A stretch of DNA of 5,644 nt from an uncultured Collinsella sp. (GTDB lineage Bacteria > Actinomycetota > Coriobacteriia > Coriobacteriales > Coriobacteriaceae). Location: the NCBI GenBank assembly GCA_900757235.1, contig CAAENB010000122.1:1-5644 (forward strand), given 5' to 3'. Positions within the stretch are counted from its first letter, which is position 1, and every line of letters starts with the position of its first letter. The notes below the pieces were generated by a model that saw only the letters and a program-made list of their open reading frames with translations, made no database searches and was not told where the DNA came from. The position numbers were made by a program, and so were the translations under genes. Positions 1 to 4,755 of this stretch are shown here, piece after piece.

Positions 1-119
1 GGCTGTTTGGGCTACCTCCCAAAACGTCCTCGGACATGCAAGAAGCCCTCGCTGCGCACTTCGTGCGGCGAGGGCTTCTTGCGTCCTGCGGAATATTTTG
101 GGAGGTAGCCCAAACAGCC
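1..119. repeat. Large nested palindrome with perfect 24-bp outer arms
   Basis: The outer arms 1-24 (starting GGCTGTTTGGGCTACC) and 96-119 are exact reverse complements. Inside lies a second stem: GCAAGAAGCCCTCGC at 38-52 with its exact complement at 68-82, topped by CGCAC (55-59) and GTGCG (63-67) around a TTC loop. The two 13-base spacers between outer and inner stems are not complementary. Instead they carry a near-direct copy (CGTCCTCGGA at 25-34, CGTCCTGCGGA at 82-92). The inner stem resembles a strong bidirectional terminator, but no T-run follows on either strand. The whole could be a miniature inverted-repeat element, a REP/BIME-type repeat, or a terminator framed by terminal repeats. 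The window begins exactly at the outer arm, so the left flank and any target duplication cannot be judged. Confidence 0.85.
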
Positions 120-140
120 CCGGCGGGGTCCTGTGTAGTT

Positions 141-169
141 ACCCTTTAGGCGGAACTCTCCTAATGGGT
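141..169. repeat. Imperfect hairpin or dyad in the degV upstream region
   Basis: ACCCTTTAGG (141-150) and CCTAATGGGT (160-169) pair over 10 positions with one mismatch around a 9-base loop. No T-run follows, so it is a poor intrinsic terminator. It could be an operator dyad or a small RNA structure. The dyad is visible directly; any role is unknown. Confidence 0.4.
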
Positions 170-191
170 TGAGCGTTCTGGATTCTTGCTT

Positions 192-221
192 GCTACCGTT
201 TATCGCGTATAGCTACCGTTT
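192..221. promoter_or_regulatory. Tandem direct repeat GCTACCGTTT, 20-bp period
   Basis: GCTACCGTTT occurs exactly at 192-201 and again at 212-221, so equivalent bases are 20 bp apart, close to two helical turns. The copies lie just upstream of the candidate degV promoter. Same-face spacing is what a regulator bound as two adjacent protomers or dimers would use. The regulator is unknown. I infer a regulatory role from position and spacing only. Confidence 0.45.
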
Positions 222-230
222 GCGGAATAA

Positions 231-259
231 GTAACACTCCTTAATAAACCGTGTAGAAT
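231..259 (+). promoter_or_regulatory. Candidate promoter upstream of degV
   Basis: TAGAAT at 254-259 is a good -10 match. At 17-bp spacing the -35 would be GTAACA (231-236), which fits only the last half of the consensus. An alternative is TTGCGG (220-225) with TAATAA (242-247) at 16 bp, whose -35 overlaps the end of the second GCTACCGTTT repeat. Transcription from TAGAAT would begin near 266 and leave a leader of about 140 bases before degV. Confidence 0.35.
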
Positions 260-285
260 CTCAGATAAGCACGGAGTTTTCCAGG

Positions 286-359
286 GAGACGCTGTCCTTT
301 GTTGTGTGCAAGGGGCGGCGTCTCTTTGGCGCTTGGAGGCCGTTCTGCAGCAGGACGGC
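286..359 (+). other. Possible structured 5' leader of degV (two hairpins)
   Basis: GAGACGC (286-292) can pair with GCGTCTC (318-324) across a 25-base loop, followed by CTTTGG. A second, tighter stem pairs GCCGTTCT (339-346) with AGGACGGC (352-359), with one G-U pair and a GCAGC loop. If degV starts at 405 both lie in untranslated leader RNA. I do not recognise a known riboswitch class. Coupling to a regulatory role is inference. Confidence 0.3.
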
Positions 360-404
360 GGACGTGCGTCACATATTCAAAAGCCAACGTCGAGATGGGT
401 TGTG

Positions 405-1265
405 ATGATAATGGGCAAGTACGTAATCGTGGTTGAGTCTGGTTCGGATGTGACGCCGGAGCTCTGCGAGCGCTATGGCATCGTGCGCGTGCCCATGCAT
501 GTCACGATTGGTGACGAGACCGTCGAAGACGGATCGATCGACCCGCTTGAGATTTACTCGCGCTGCAACGAGTTTGGTGTGATGCCCAAGACCAGCGGTT
601 GCTCGCCGGCGGATTTTGCGCATGTGTACGACCGCATCCACGCCGAGCGGCCCGATGCGACCATTTTGCATCTTGCGTATTCCGAGGTTACGACCTGCTC
701 GCATCAGTCGTCGAAGATTGCGGCAAAGGGCCGCGATTACGTCTTCTCCATGGATACGCGCTTTGTGTCGGTGGGCCAGTCGCTTGTCGCCGTTGAGACC
801 GCCAAGTATATCGAAGCCCATCCGGATGCCACCGTCGACGAGATTTTCGCCTTTACCAATTCGGTGATGGACCGCGTGCTGCTGGGCTTTGTTCCTACGG
901 ACCTTGCCTTCCTTAAGGCGGGTGGTCGCTTGTCCAACGTCGCGTTTCTTGGCGCCCATCTGCTCAAGATTAAGCCCTGCATTGAGGTAACGGGTGGCAA
1001 ATTCGTGGCGACCAAGAAGCTCCGCGGCTCTATGCTCAAATGTGCCCGTGCCTTTATTGACCACATGGTTGCGAAGGGCGATATTGATTACTCGCACATT
1101 GGTTTGGCGTATTCAGTGGGCCTTTCCGAGGAGCTGCGCGACGATATGGAAGTCTATGCGCACGACCTGGGCTTTAAGGACGTTACCTGGACTCAGGTCG
1201 GCGGCGTCATCTCGAGCCACTGCGGCCCGACCGCCTTCGGTGCGGTGCTCACGCTTAAGGCGTAA
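405..1265 (+). CDS. degV: DegV family protein (fatty-acid binding)
   Basis: DegV-fold proteins bind a single fatty acid. In Firmicutes, FakB members of this family present fatty acids to the kinase FakA for phospholipid synthesis. The 286-residue product fits the usual 280-290. Visible family landmarks are the N-terminal strand with acidic turn (VIVVESGSD), KTSGCSPADF at 62-71 (family T-S-Q-P-S/T loop), the GFVPTDLAFLKAGGRLSN stretch near 161-178 including the hallmark GGR-S, LLKIKPCIEV at 186-195, and the C-terminal GGVISSHCGPTAFG at 266-279. The usual LSGT segment is replaced by SEVTTCSHQSS near 93-103, so ligand contacts may differ. The start is chosen at ATG 405, five bases after a weak GATGGG. 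ATG 411 is equally possible. A GTG at 306 would add a 33-residue N-terminus not typical of the family. No fakA-like partner is in the window, so the physiological role is open. Confidence 0.88.
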   Translation: MIMGKYVIVVESGSDVTPELCERYGIVRVPMHVTIGDETVEDGSIDPLEIYSRCNEFGVMPKTSGCSPADFAHVYDRIHAERPDATILHLAYSEVTTCSHQSSKIAAKGRDYVFSMDTRFVSVGQSLVAVETAKYIEAHPDATVDEIFAFTNSVMDRVLLGFVPTDLAFLKAGGRLSNVAFLGAHLLKIKPCIEVTGGKFVATKKLRGSMLKCARAFIDHMVAKGDIDYSHIGLAYSVGLSEELRDDMEVYAHDLGFKDVTWTQVGGVISSHCGPTAFGAVLTLKA

Positions 1266-1307
1266 AGGCCGCAGGCGAGCGTTCTCCAGCCTGACATCTC
1301 GACGTAG

Positions 1308-1329
1308 CCCCCAGCCTTGGTGATGGGGG
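1308..1329 (+). terminator. Weak hairpin downstream of degV
   Basis: CCCCCA (1308-1313) and TGGGGG (1324-1329) form a six-pair stem with a 10-base loop about 40 bases after the degV stop. It is followed by ATAGATTAAAA rather than a T-run, so it is at best a weak or factor-assisted terminator. The stem is directly visible; termination is inferred. Confidence 0.3.
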
Positions 1330-1359
1330 ATAGATTAAAACGTGCCGTTCTAGTCCGAG

Positions 1360-1389
1360 GCGTTTAAACGCAAACGCATGGGCTAGAAT
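1360..1389 (+). promoter_or_regulatory. Candidate pflA promoter with overlapping 12-bp palindrome
   Basis: TAGAAT (1384-1389) is a plausible -10 about 50 bases before the pflA start. At 17-bp spacing its -35 would fall at 1361-1366, inside the perfect palindrome GCGTTTAAACGC (1360-1371). A repressor or redox/anaerobiosis regulator bound there would cover the -35. The palindrome does not match the FNR/CRP consensus (TTGAT-N4-ATCAA), so the regulator is unknown. Confidence 0.35.
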
Positions 1390-1439
1390 GACTCTGGCAT
1401 TTTAATTGGTTGCATCCAAGGAGAGGCAAGGTAGCGCGA

Positions 1440-2258
1440 ATGGCAGAAATGACGCTTGAGGGTGTGGACGCTCGTCCCGAGGACTCTGCGTTTGCCCTTG
1501 GCCGCGTGCATTCGATCGAGACGATGGGAACGGTCGACGGACCCGGCATCCGCTTTGTGGTGTTTGTTCAGGGCTGTCCCATGCGCTGCGCGTATTGCCA
1601 CAATCCCGATACCTGGTCGGTCAACGGCGGCACCATGGTGACCGTCGAGCACCTGATGGATGAGTTCCAGAGTAACCACGAGTTCTATCGCAGCGGTGGC
1701 ATTACGGTGTCCGGTGGCGAGCCGCTCCTGCAGCCCGAGTTTTTGGCCGACCTGTTCCGTGCAATGCACAACAACCCCGATGGCCGTGTACATACCTGCC
1801 TAGATAGCTGTGGCTATGCATTTGACCCCAAGCATCCGGAGAAGTTCGATGCTGTTCTCAACGAGACCGATATGGTGCTGCTCGACATCAAGCATGCCGA
1901 TCCGGTTGAGCATAAAAAGCTGACCGGTTGCGATCCTGCGCGCATCCTGGCGTTTGGCGATGAGCTTGCCCGTCGCAAGATTAAGGTTGTTATTCGCCAC
2001 GTGGTGGTGCCGGGTATCACCGATACGGCGGAGGAATGCGAGAAGCTCGGTCGCCTGATCGCTCCATGGCACAACGTGGTGGGCCTGGAAATGCTGCCGT
2101 ATCACACGATGGGTGTCGTCAAGTACGAGCAGCTGGGTATTCCCTATAAGCTCGAGGGCGTGCCCCAGATGGATACCGCGCGCATGCCCGAGCTGCGCAA
2201 CGCCGTCATGACGGGCATGAAAAAGCGCCGCGCCGAACTCAAAAACGCCATCGGCTAG
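1440..2258 (+). CDS. pflA: Pyruvate formate-lyase activating enzyme (radical SAM)
   Basis: This cytoplasmic glycyl-radical activase uses a [4Fe-4S] cluster and S-adenosylmethionine to abstract a hydrogen from a glycine of pyruvate formate-lyase. That switches on anaerobic cleavage of pyruvate to acetyl-CoA and formate. The 272-residue protein has the MGTVDGPGIRFVVF lead-in, the cluster motif C46-x3-C50-x2-C53 followed by HNPDTW as in E. coli PflA, VSGGEP at 90-95 (SAM-binding GGE), LLDIKH at 147-152, VIRHVVVPGITD near 184-195, and the C-terminal LEMLPYHTMGVVKYEQLG typical of this subfamily. ATG 1440 is chosen for its position 8 bases after AAGG (1428-1431), with a fuller AAGGAGAGG at 1418-1426 lying rather far upstream. 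A TTG at 1410 is in frame but unneeded. No pflB substrate gene is adjacent; activation of another glycyl radical enzyme is possible, though the sequence fits PflA best. Confidence 0.93.
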   Translation: MAEMTLEGVDARPEDSAFALGRVHSIETMGTVDGPGIRFVVFVQGCPMRCAYCHNPDTWSVNGGTMVTVEHLMDEFQSNHEFYRSGGITVSGGEPLLQPEFLADLFRAMHNNPDGRVHTCLDSCGYAFDPKHPEKFDAVLNETDMVLLDIKHADPVEHKKLTGCDPARILAFGDELARRKIKVVIRHVVVPGITDTAEECEKLGRLIAPWHNVVGLEMLPYHTMGVVKYEQLGIPYKLEGVPQMDTARMPELRNAVMTGMKKRRAELKNAIG

Positions 2259-2270
2259 CGATCTATTTTC

Positions 2271-2311
2271 GCCCCCAAGGGCACTCATTGGGGACAGACT
2301 TAAATGAGTGC
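2271..2311. repeat. Overlapping inverted repeats (REP-like hairpin) at a gene-truncation point
   Basis: GCACTCATT (2281-2289) is perfectly inverted as AATGAGTGC (2303-2311), with GGGGACAGACTTA in the loop. A competing pair, CCCCAA (2273-2278) with TTGGGG (2288-2293), and a small GCCC/GGGC stem (2271-2274, 2279-2282) overlap it, so the structures are mutually exclusive. It starts 12 bases after the pflA stop and ends where the hydrolase remnant begins. The GGGGACAG string reminds me of edges of small REP-associated or Y1-transposase elements, but that is memory and not demonstrated. It may also serve as the pflA terminator. Confidence 0.55.
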
Positions 2312-2529
2312 GCGATGGCATTGCTGACGAGCAGGTTTTGGTGCGCAACAAGGCAGGCTGGATTAGCGAGGATGGTTACTATTCGACATGCGATGCGGGC
2401 CTTATCGGCATCGATGGCTGTACCTATGTCATGAGCGTCATGACATCGATGCCGTGGAACGACCGCTCGAGCGAGGTTACGGCCGTGATTGCAAAGGCTC
2501 TGTTTGATATGCGAGCTGCACTGGCTTAG
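2308..2529 (+). pseudogene. C-terminal remnant of a beta-lactamase-like serine hydrolase
   Basis: The 73 codons match only the last part of the class A beta-lactamase/D,D-peptidase-like fold as seen in the Beta-lactamase2 family. VRNKAGWI resembles the K-[TS]-G strand, with Ala replacing the hydroxyl residue. It is followed by a YSTCDAGLIGIDGCTYVMSVMTS segment equivalent to the family's D-(V/A)-G-(I/L) and VLVVLTS strands, then a final helix (SSEVTAVIAKALFDMRAALA). The SxxK nucleophile and SDN regions are absent. Upstream there is an in-frame TGA at 2305-2307, and only about 50 bases separate it from pflA. The GTG at 2308 lies inside a hairpin arm and has no well-placed ribosome binding site. 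I therefore read it as a truncated gene rather than a real small protein. An intact paralogue elsewhere in the genome is likely but unseen. Confidence 0.65.
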
Positions 2530-2538
2530 CGTGTTCGT

Positions 2539-2569
2539 TTGGCGAGGTCAAACAAAATGCTGGTACCAT
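2539..2569 (+). promoter_or_regulatory. Candidate extended -10 promoter for mtnN-engB
   Basis: TGGTACCAT (2561-2569) fits an extended -10 (TGnTAnnnT). A TTGGCG (2539-2544) lies 19 bp upstream of the hexamer TACCAT, which is a long but tolerable spacing when the extended element is present. Transcription would start near 2576, about 30 bases before the mtnN start. The motifs are visible; activity is inferred. Confidence 0.4.
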
Positions 2570-2607
2570 ACCGTGGTTGAGAATTTCGTATAGGTTTGGG
2601 GAATGGT

Positions 2608-3348
2608 ATGGCTACCATCGCGATTATCGGTGCGCTCGAAAAAGAGATCATGCAGATTAAGGAAGAGCTGAGCGACGTTTGCGAGGCACGGGAGGCAGGC
2701 TTGACCGTTGTGAGCGGTGGGCTCGAGGGCCTGACAGTTGTCGCCACAACGGCGGGCATGGGCACGGTGAACGCCGCCGCTGCGACACAGCACCTCATTA
2801 GCAAGTATGCTCCGCAGGCTGTTGTGTTTTCGGGCATTGCGGGCGGTTTGAACCCCAAGCTCCATATCGACGACGTGGTCATTGGCAAACGCCTACGCTA
2901 TCTGGATACCGATACCGCGCTTATCGCCGAGTCCGCACCGGGGCTCGAGGAGTTTGGCTCGACACCCGCGCTGGTCGATATTGCCGTCGACGTGCTTGCT
3001 GAGCGTGGGTTTGTTGATGCTTCGACAAATGCAGCCGCTTCGAACGAGGGAGCCAAACAATTCCTGGTCGGCACGATTGCCACGGGTAACCGCTTTGTGA
3101 CGGGCACCGCCATGCGCAACGACGCTATCGAGGCGACGCATGCCGATTGTGTCGGCATGGAGGGCGCGGCAATTGCCCATGTCGCAACCAAAAATGGTGT
3201 CGATTGCCTGGTGTTGCGCGCTATCAGCGATAATTGTGACGAGGCGTACGATGCAATTTGCGACCGAGAGTTCGATCTGTTCGAGTACGCGCGTGTCGCA
3301 AGTGACATCACGCTCGATATCGTCCGCCGCATTGCTGCTGCGCAATAG
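2608..3348 (+). CDS. mtnN: 5'-methylthioadenosine/S-adenosylhomocysteine nucleosidase
   Basis: MTAN hydrolyses the glycosidic bond of methylthioadenosine and S-adenosylhomocysteine, releasing adenine. This relieves product inhibition of SAM-dependent enzymes and feeds methionine salvage or the LuxS route. The 246-residue protein shows the family in order: AIIGALEKE (E13 aligns with the acid corresponding to E. coli E12), VVFSGIAGGL at 72-81 (phosphorylase-fold glycine loop), TIATGNRFV at 156-164, VGMEGAAIAHVA at 182-193 (E185 for the ribose-contacting glutamate) and LRAISDNCDEA at 203-213 (D208 as the catalytic aspartate). All key residues are present. Start ATG 2608 follows GGGGA at 2598-2602. 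An in-frame TTG at 2596 would only add four residues. Pfs/MqnB-type futalosine hydrolase is a paralogous alternative, but the ME-G-A-A and I-S-D motifs favour MTAN. It probably shares a transcript with engB, 38 bases downstream. Confidence 0.92.
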   Translation: MATIAIIGALEKEIMQIKEELSDVCEAREAGLTVVSGGLEGLTVVATTAGMGTVNAAAATQHLISKYAPQAVVFSGIAGGLNPKLHIDDVVIGKRLRYLDTDTALIAESAPGLEEFGSTPALVDIAVDVLAERGFVDASTNAAASNEGAKQFLVGTIATGNRFVTGTAMRNDAIEATHADCVGMEGAAIAHVATKNGVDCLVLRAISDNCDEAYDAICDREFDLFEYARVASDITLDIVRRIAAAQ

Positions 3349-3386
3349 CGCGCTCTTTTGTAAGAACCTACGACCAAGGAGTGTCC

Positions 3387-3977
3387 ATGGCCGATTCCAT
3401 TAACTACCAGCTTGCCAAGTTCGTCGCCAGCTACGGCAAGGTTTCGCAGATTCCCGAGTCCACCTGCCCCGAGGTGAGCTTTGTCGGCCGCTCCAACGTG
3501 GGCAAGTCGTCGATTATGAACAAGCTCTTTGGCCGCAAGAACCTGGTCAAGGTTTCCAGTACGCCGGGCAAGACGAGCAACATCAACTTCTTTGAGGCCG
3601 ACGACGTGCATTTCGTGGACCTGCCGGGTTACGGTTTCGCTCGTCGCTCCAAGGCCGAGCGCGACCGCTGGGCCGAGCTTATTGGCGACTTCTTTGACTC
3701 CGAGCGCAGCTTTAACCTGGTCGTATCGCTGGTTGACATTCGTCACGACCCCAGCAAGCTCGATCATGACATGATCGACTACCTGCAGGGCAACGAGTTC
3801 AACTTTATCGTCTGCCTCACCAAAGCCGACAAGCTCAGCCGCACCCAGCAGGCCCGCCAGGCAGCAGCCATCAAAAAGCAGCTCAACGTCCCGGCCGAAA
3901 ACGTAATCATCACAAGCTCCCAGACTGGCACCGGTATCGATGAACTCAAGCGCCGCATCGCCGAGGCCTGCCTCTAA
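3387..3977 (+). CDS. engB: Ribosome biogenesis GTP-binding protein EngB/YsxC/YihA
   Basis: EngB is a small GTPase needed for late assembly of the 50S ribosomal subunit and is essential in several bacteria. The 196-residue product matches the usual size of about 195-210. The motifs are complete: G1 GRSNVGKS at 34-41, the G2-region threonine in SSTPGKTSNINFF (57-69), G3 DLPGYG at 78-83 (the YihA-type DLPGYG rather than DTPG), G4 TKAD at 145-148, and G5 around TSS 176-178. ATG 3387 is chosen because AAGGAG (3376-3381) lies 5 bases upstream. The in-frame GTG at 3381 overlaps that site and cannot be the start. It follows mtnN closely and is followed by a long inverted repeat that could end its transcript. 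Codon use is typical of the high-GC backbone, in contrast to the next two genes. Confidence 0.96.
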   Translation: MADSINYQLAKFVASYGKVSQIPESTCPEVSFVGRSNVGKSSIMNKLFGRKNLVKVSSTPGKTSNINFFEADDVHFVDLPGYGFARRSKAERDRWAELIGDFFDSERSFNLVVSLVDIRHDPSKLDHDMIDYLQGNEFNFIVCLTKADKLSRTQQARQAAAIKKQLNVPAENVIITSSQTGTGIDELKRRIAEACL

Positions 3978-4008
3978 TCGGGCTGCAGCCCCTCAAAAGC
4001 TCTCATCT

Positions 4009-4060
4009 ATATCACCCTAGTGATAGTTATTGGTAAACTATCACTAGGGTGATATTTTTT
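4009..4060 (+). promoter_or_regulatory. Perfect 20-bp inverted repeat: double operator and/or terminator
   Basis: Arm ATATCACCCTAGTGATAGTT (4009-4028) is exactly inverted at 4036-4055 around a 7-base spacer (ATTGGTA), and T 4055-4060 follows. Each arm is itself a 16-bp dyad: TATCAC-CCTA-GTGATA (4010-4025) and TATCAC-TAGG-GTGATA (4039-4054), with centres 29 bp apart. Paired dyads are typical of operators bound by XRE-type dimers, and the downstream cassette encodes such a protein. As RNA read through from engB, the same sequence would fold into a long stem plus U-run, so it can also act as an intrinsic terminator. The palindrome GGGCTGCAGCCC (3980-3991) lies just upstream. The repeat is certain. 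The dual role is inference. Confidence 0.8.
4031..4039 (+). promoter_or_regulatory. Extended -10 promoter element between the two operator dyads
   Basis: TGGTAAACT is an extended -10 (TGn plus TAAACT at 4034-4039) that begins inside the spacer of the inverted repeat. An 18-bp spacing places the -35 at TATCAC (4010-4015), within the left dyad. The start would be near 4046, within the right dyad, giving a leader of about 26 bases that retains the AGGAGG at 4061-4066. A bound repressor would thus cover both -35 and start. An alternative, TTGGTA (4030-4035) with TATTTT (4053-4058), would start too close to the ribosome binding site. Confidence 0.45.
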
Positions 4061-4071
4061 AGGAGGTCGAT

Positions 4072-4755
4072 ATGGAGCTTTGGCACGGGTCGGAGGTTGT
4101 TGTCGAGCATCCATCGTTGGATAAATGCAGGCAATTCAATGACTATGGGCGCGGGTTTTATTGCACACCGCATGAGGAAATGGCAATGGAGTGGGCATGT
4201 CGGACCGAGTCTGATGGCATTGCCAATCGATATGAGCTTGATTTAGATGGCCTTGCGATTTTGGATTTGGAATCAGGTGAGTTCTCGATTCTCAATTGGC
4301 TTGCAATTCTGGCGAATAACAGAGAGTTCAATGTTTCAACGCCAGTAGCACGCGAGGGGCTTCGTTATCTGCTGGATAACTGCCTGATTGATATTTCTCC
4401 CTATGACGTTATTCGAGGCTATCGCGCTGACGATTCCTACTTTTCGTTTGCAAGACAGTTTGTCAACGGCATGATCTCGCTCAGGCAATTGCAGCGGATT
4501 ATGTTTTTGGGGGATTTGGGCATTCAATATGCGCTCATGAGTGAGCGTGCGTTCTCGGCGATTAAGTTCCGCGATTGGAAGCAGGCCTCGGGAGCTGAGT
4601 TTTATCCCAAACGATTTGAGCGAGAACAGAACGCTCGACGAAAGTACCTGGATACGGTAAACGGATTTGACTCTGATGGTGTCGACATTAGGGATTTGAT
4701 GGCAGGGAGGGTTGATTTAAATGATCCAAGAGTTAACGAATTGTGGGCCGAGTAG
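4072..4755 (+). CDS. DUF3990-like protein, putative ADP-ribosyltransferase-type toxin
   Basis: The N-terminus LWHGSEVVVEHP, then the FNDYGRGFYCT stretch (22-32) and an AMEWA segment, match the DUF3990 family as I remember it. That family shares the H...GxGFYxT pattern of the ADP-ribosyltransferase fold, so H5 and Y30 are candidate NAD-contacting residues. RGYRADDSYF (115-124) and LGIQYALMSERAFSAI (149-164) are further family-like segments. Q152 is a tentative third active-site residue. The 227-residue protein has no signal peptide or membrane segment and should be cytoplasmic. AGGAGG (4061-4066), 5 bases before ATG 4072, predicts strong translation. Its 3' end overlaps the next gene by 35 bases, indicating coupled expression. 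Codon use is AT-richer than in engB, suggesting transfer. I infer a toxin or effector that modifies a host macromolecule or metabolite; the target is unknown. A non-toxic ART-like enzyme cannot be excluded. Confidence 0.72.
   Translation: MELWHGSEVVVEHPSLDKCRQFNDYGRGFYCTPHEEMAMEWACRTESDGIANRYELDLDGLAILDLESGEFSILNWLAILANNREFNVSTPVAREGLRYLLDNCLIDISPYDVIRGYRADDSYFSFARQFVNGMISLRQLQRIMFLGDLGIQYALMSERAFSAIKFRDWKQASGAEFYPKRFEREQNARRKYLDTVNGFDSDGVDIRDLMAGRVDLNDPRVNELWAE
4704..4720 (+). promoter_or_regulatory. Internal ribosome binding site deciding the antitoxin start
   Basis: AGGGAGG at 4704-4710 lies inside the 3' end of the toxin gene, 10 bases before ATG 4721. It supports the start that creates the 35-base overlap, rather than the later ATG at 4787, which would cut into the conserved YLEDAM region. 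It allows the downstream protein to be made from the same message, coupled to or independent of toxin translation. Confidence 0.6.

Noticed and set aside
306..404. N-terminal extension of DegV from GTG 306
   Set aside because: The extra residues do not resemble the family, whose members begin directly with the first strand found after ATG 405/411. The region also holds plausible leader hairpins.
369..1097. Minus-strand open frame opposite degV
   Set aside because: Its translation is Arg/His/Gly rich without recognisable motifs; it is a shadow of degV.
2898..3767. Long minus-strand open frame (289 codons) across mtnN and engB
   Set aside because: It is antisense to two genes with complete catalytic motifs, has no family resemblance, and reflects the high-GC codon structure of those genes.
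3980..3991. GGGCTGCAGCCC as the engB terminator
   Set aside because: With a minimal loop only four pairs remain and no T-run follows. The inverted repeat at 4009-4060 is a much better candidate.
4009..4055. Similarity of TATCAC...GTGATA to lambda or tet operators
   Set aside because: Only short half-site resemblance. No TetR-type gene or phage lysogeny genes are present; the adjacent XRE protein is the simpler candidate binder.
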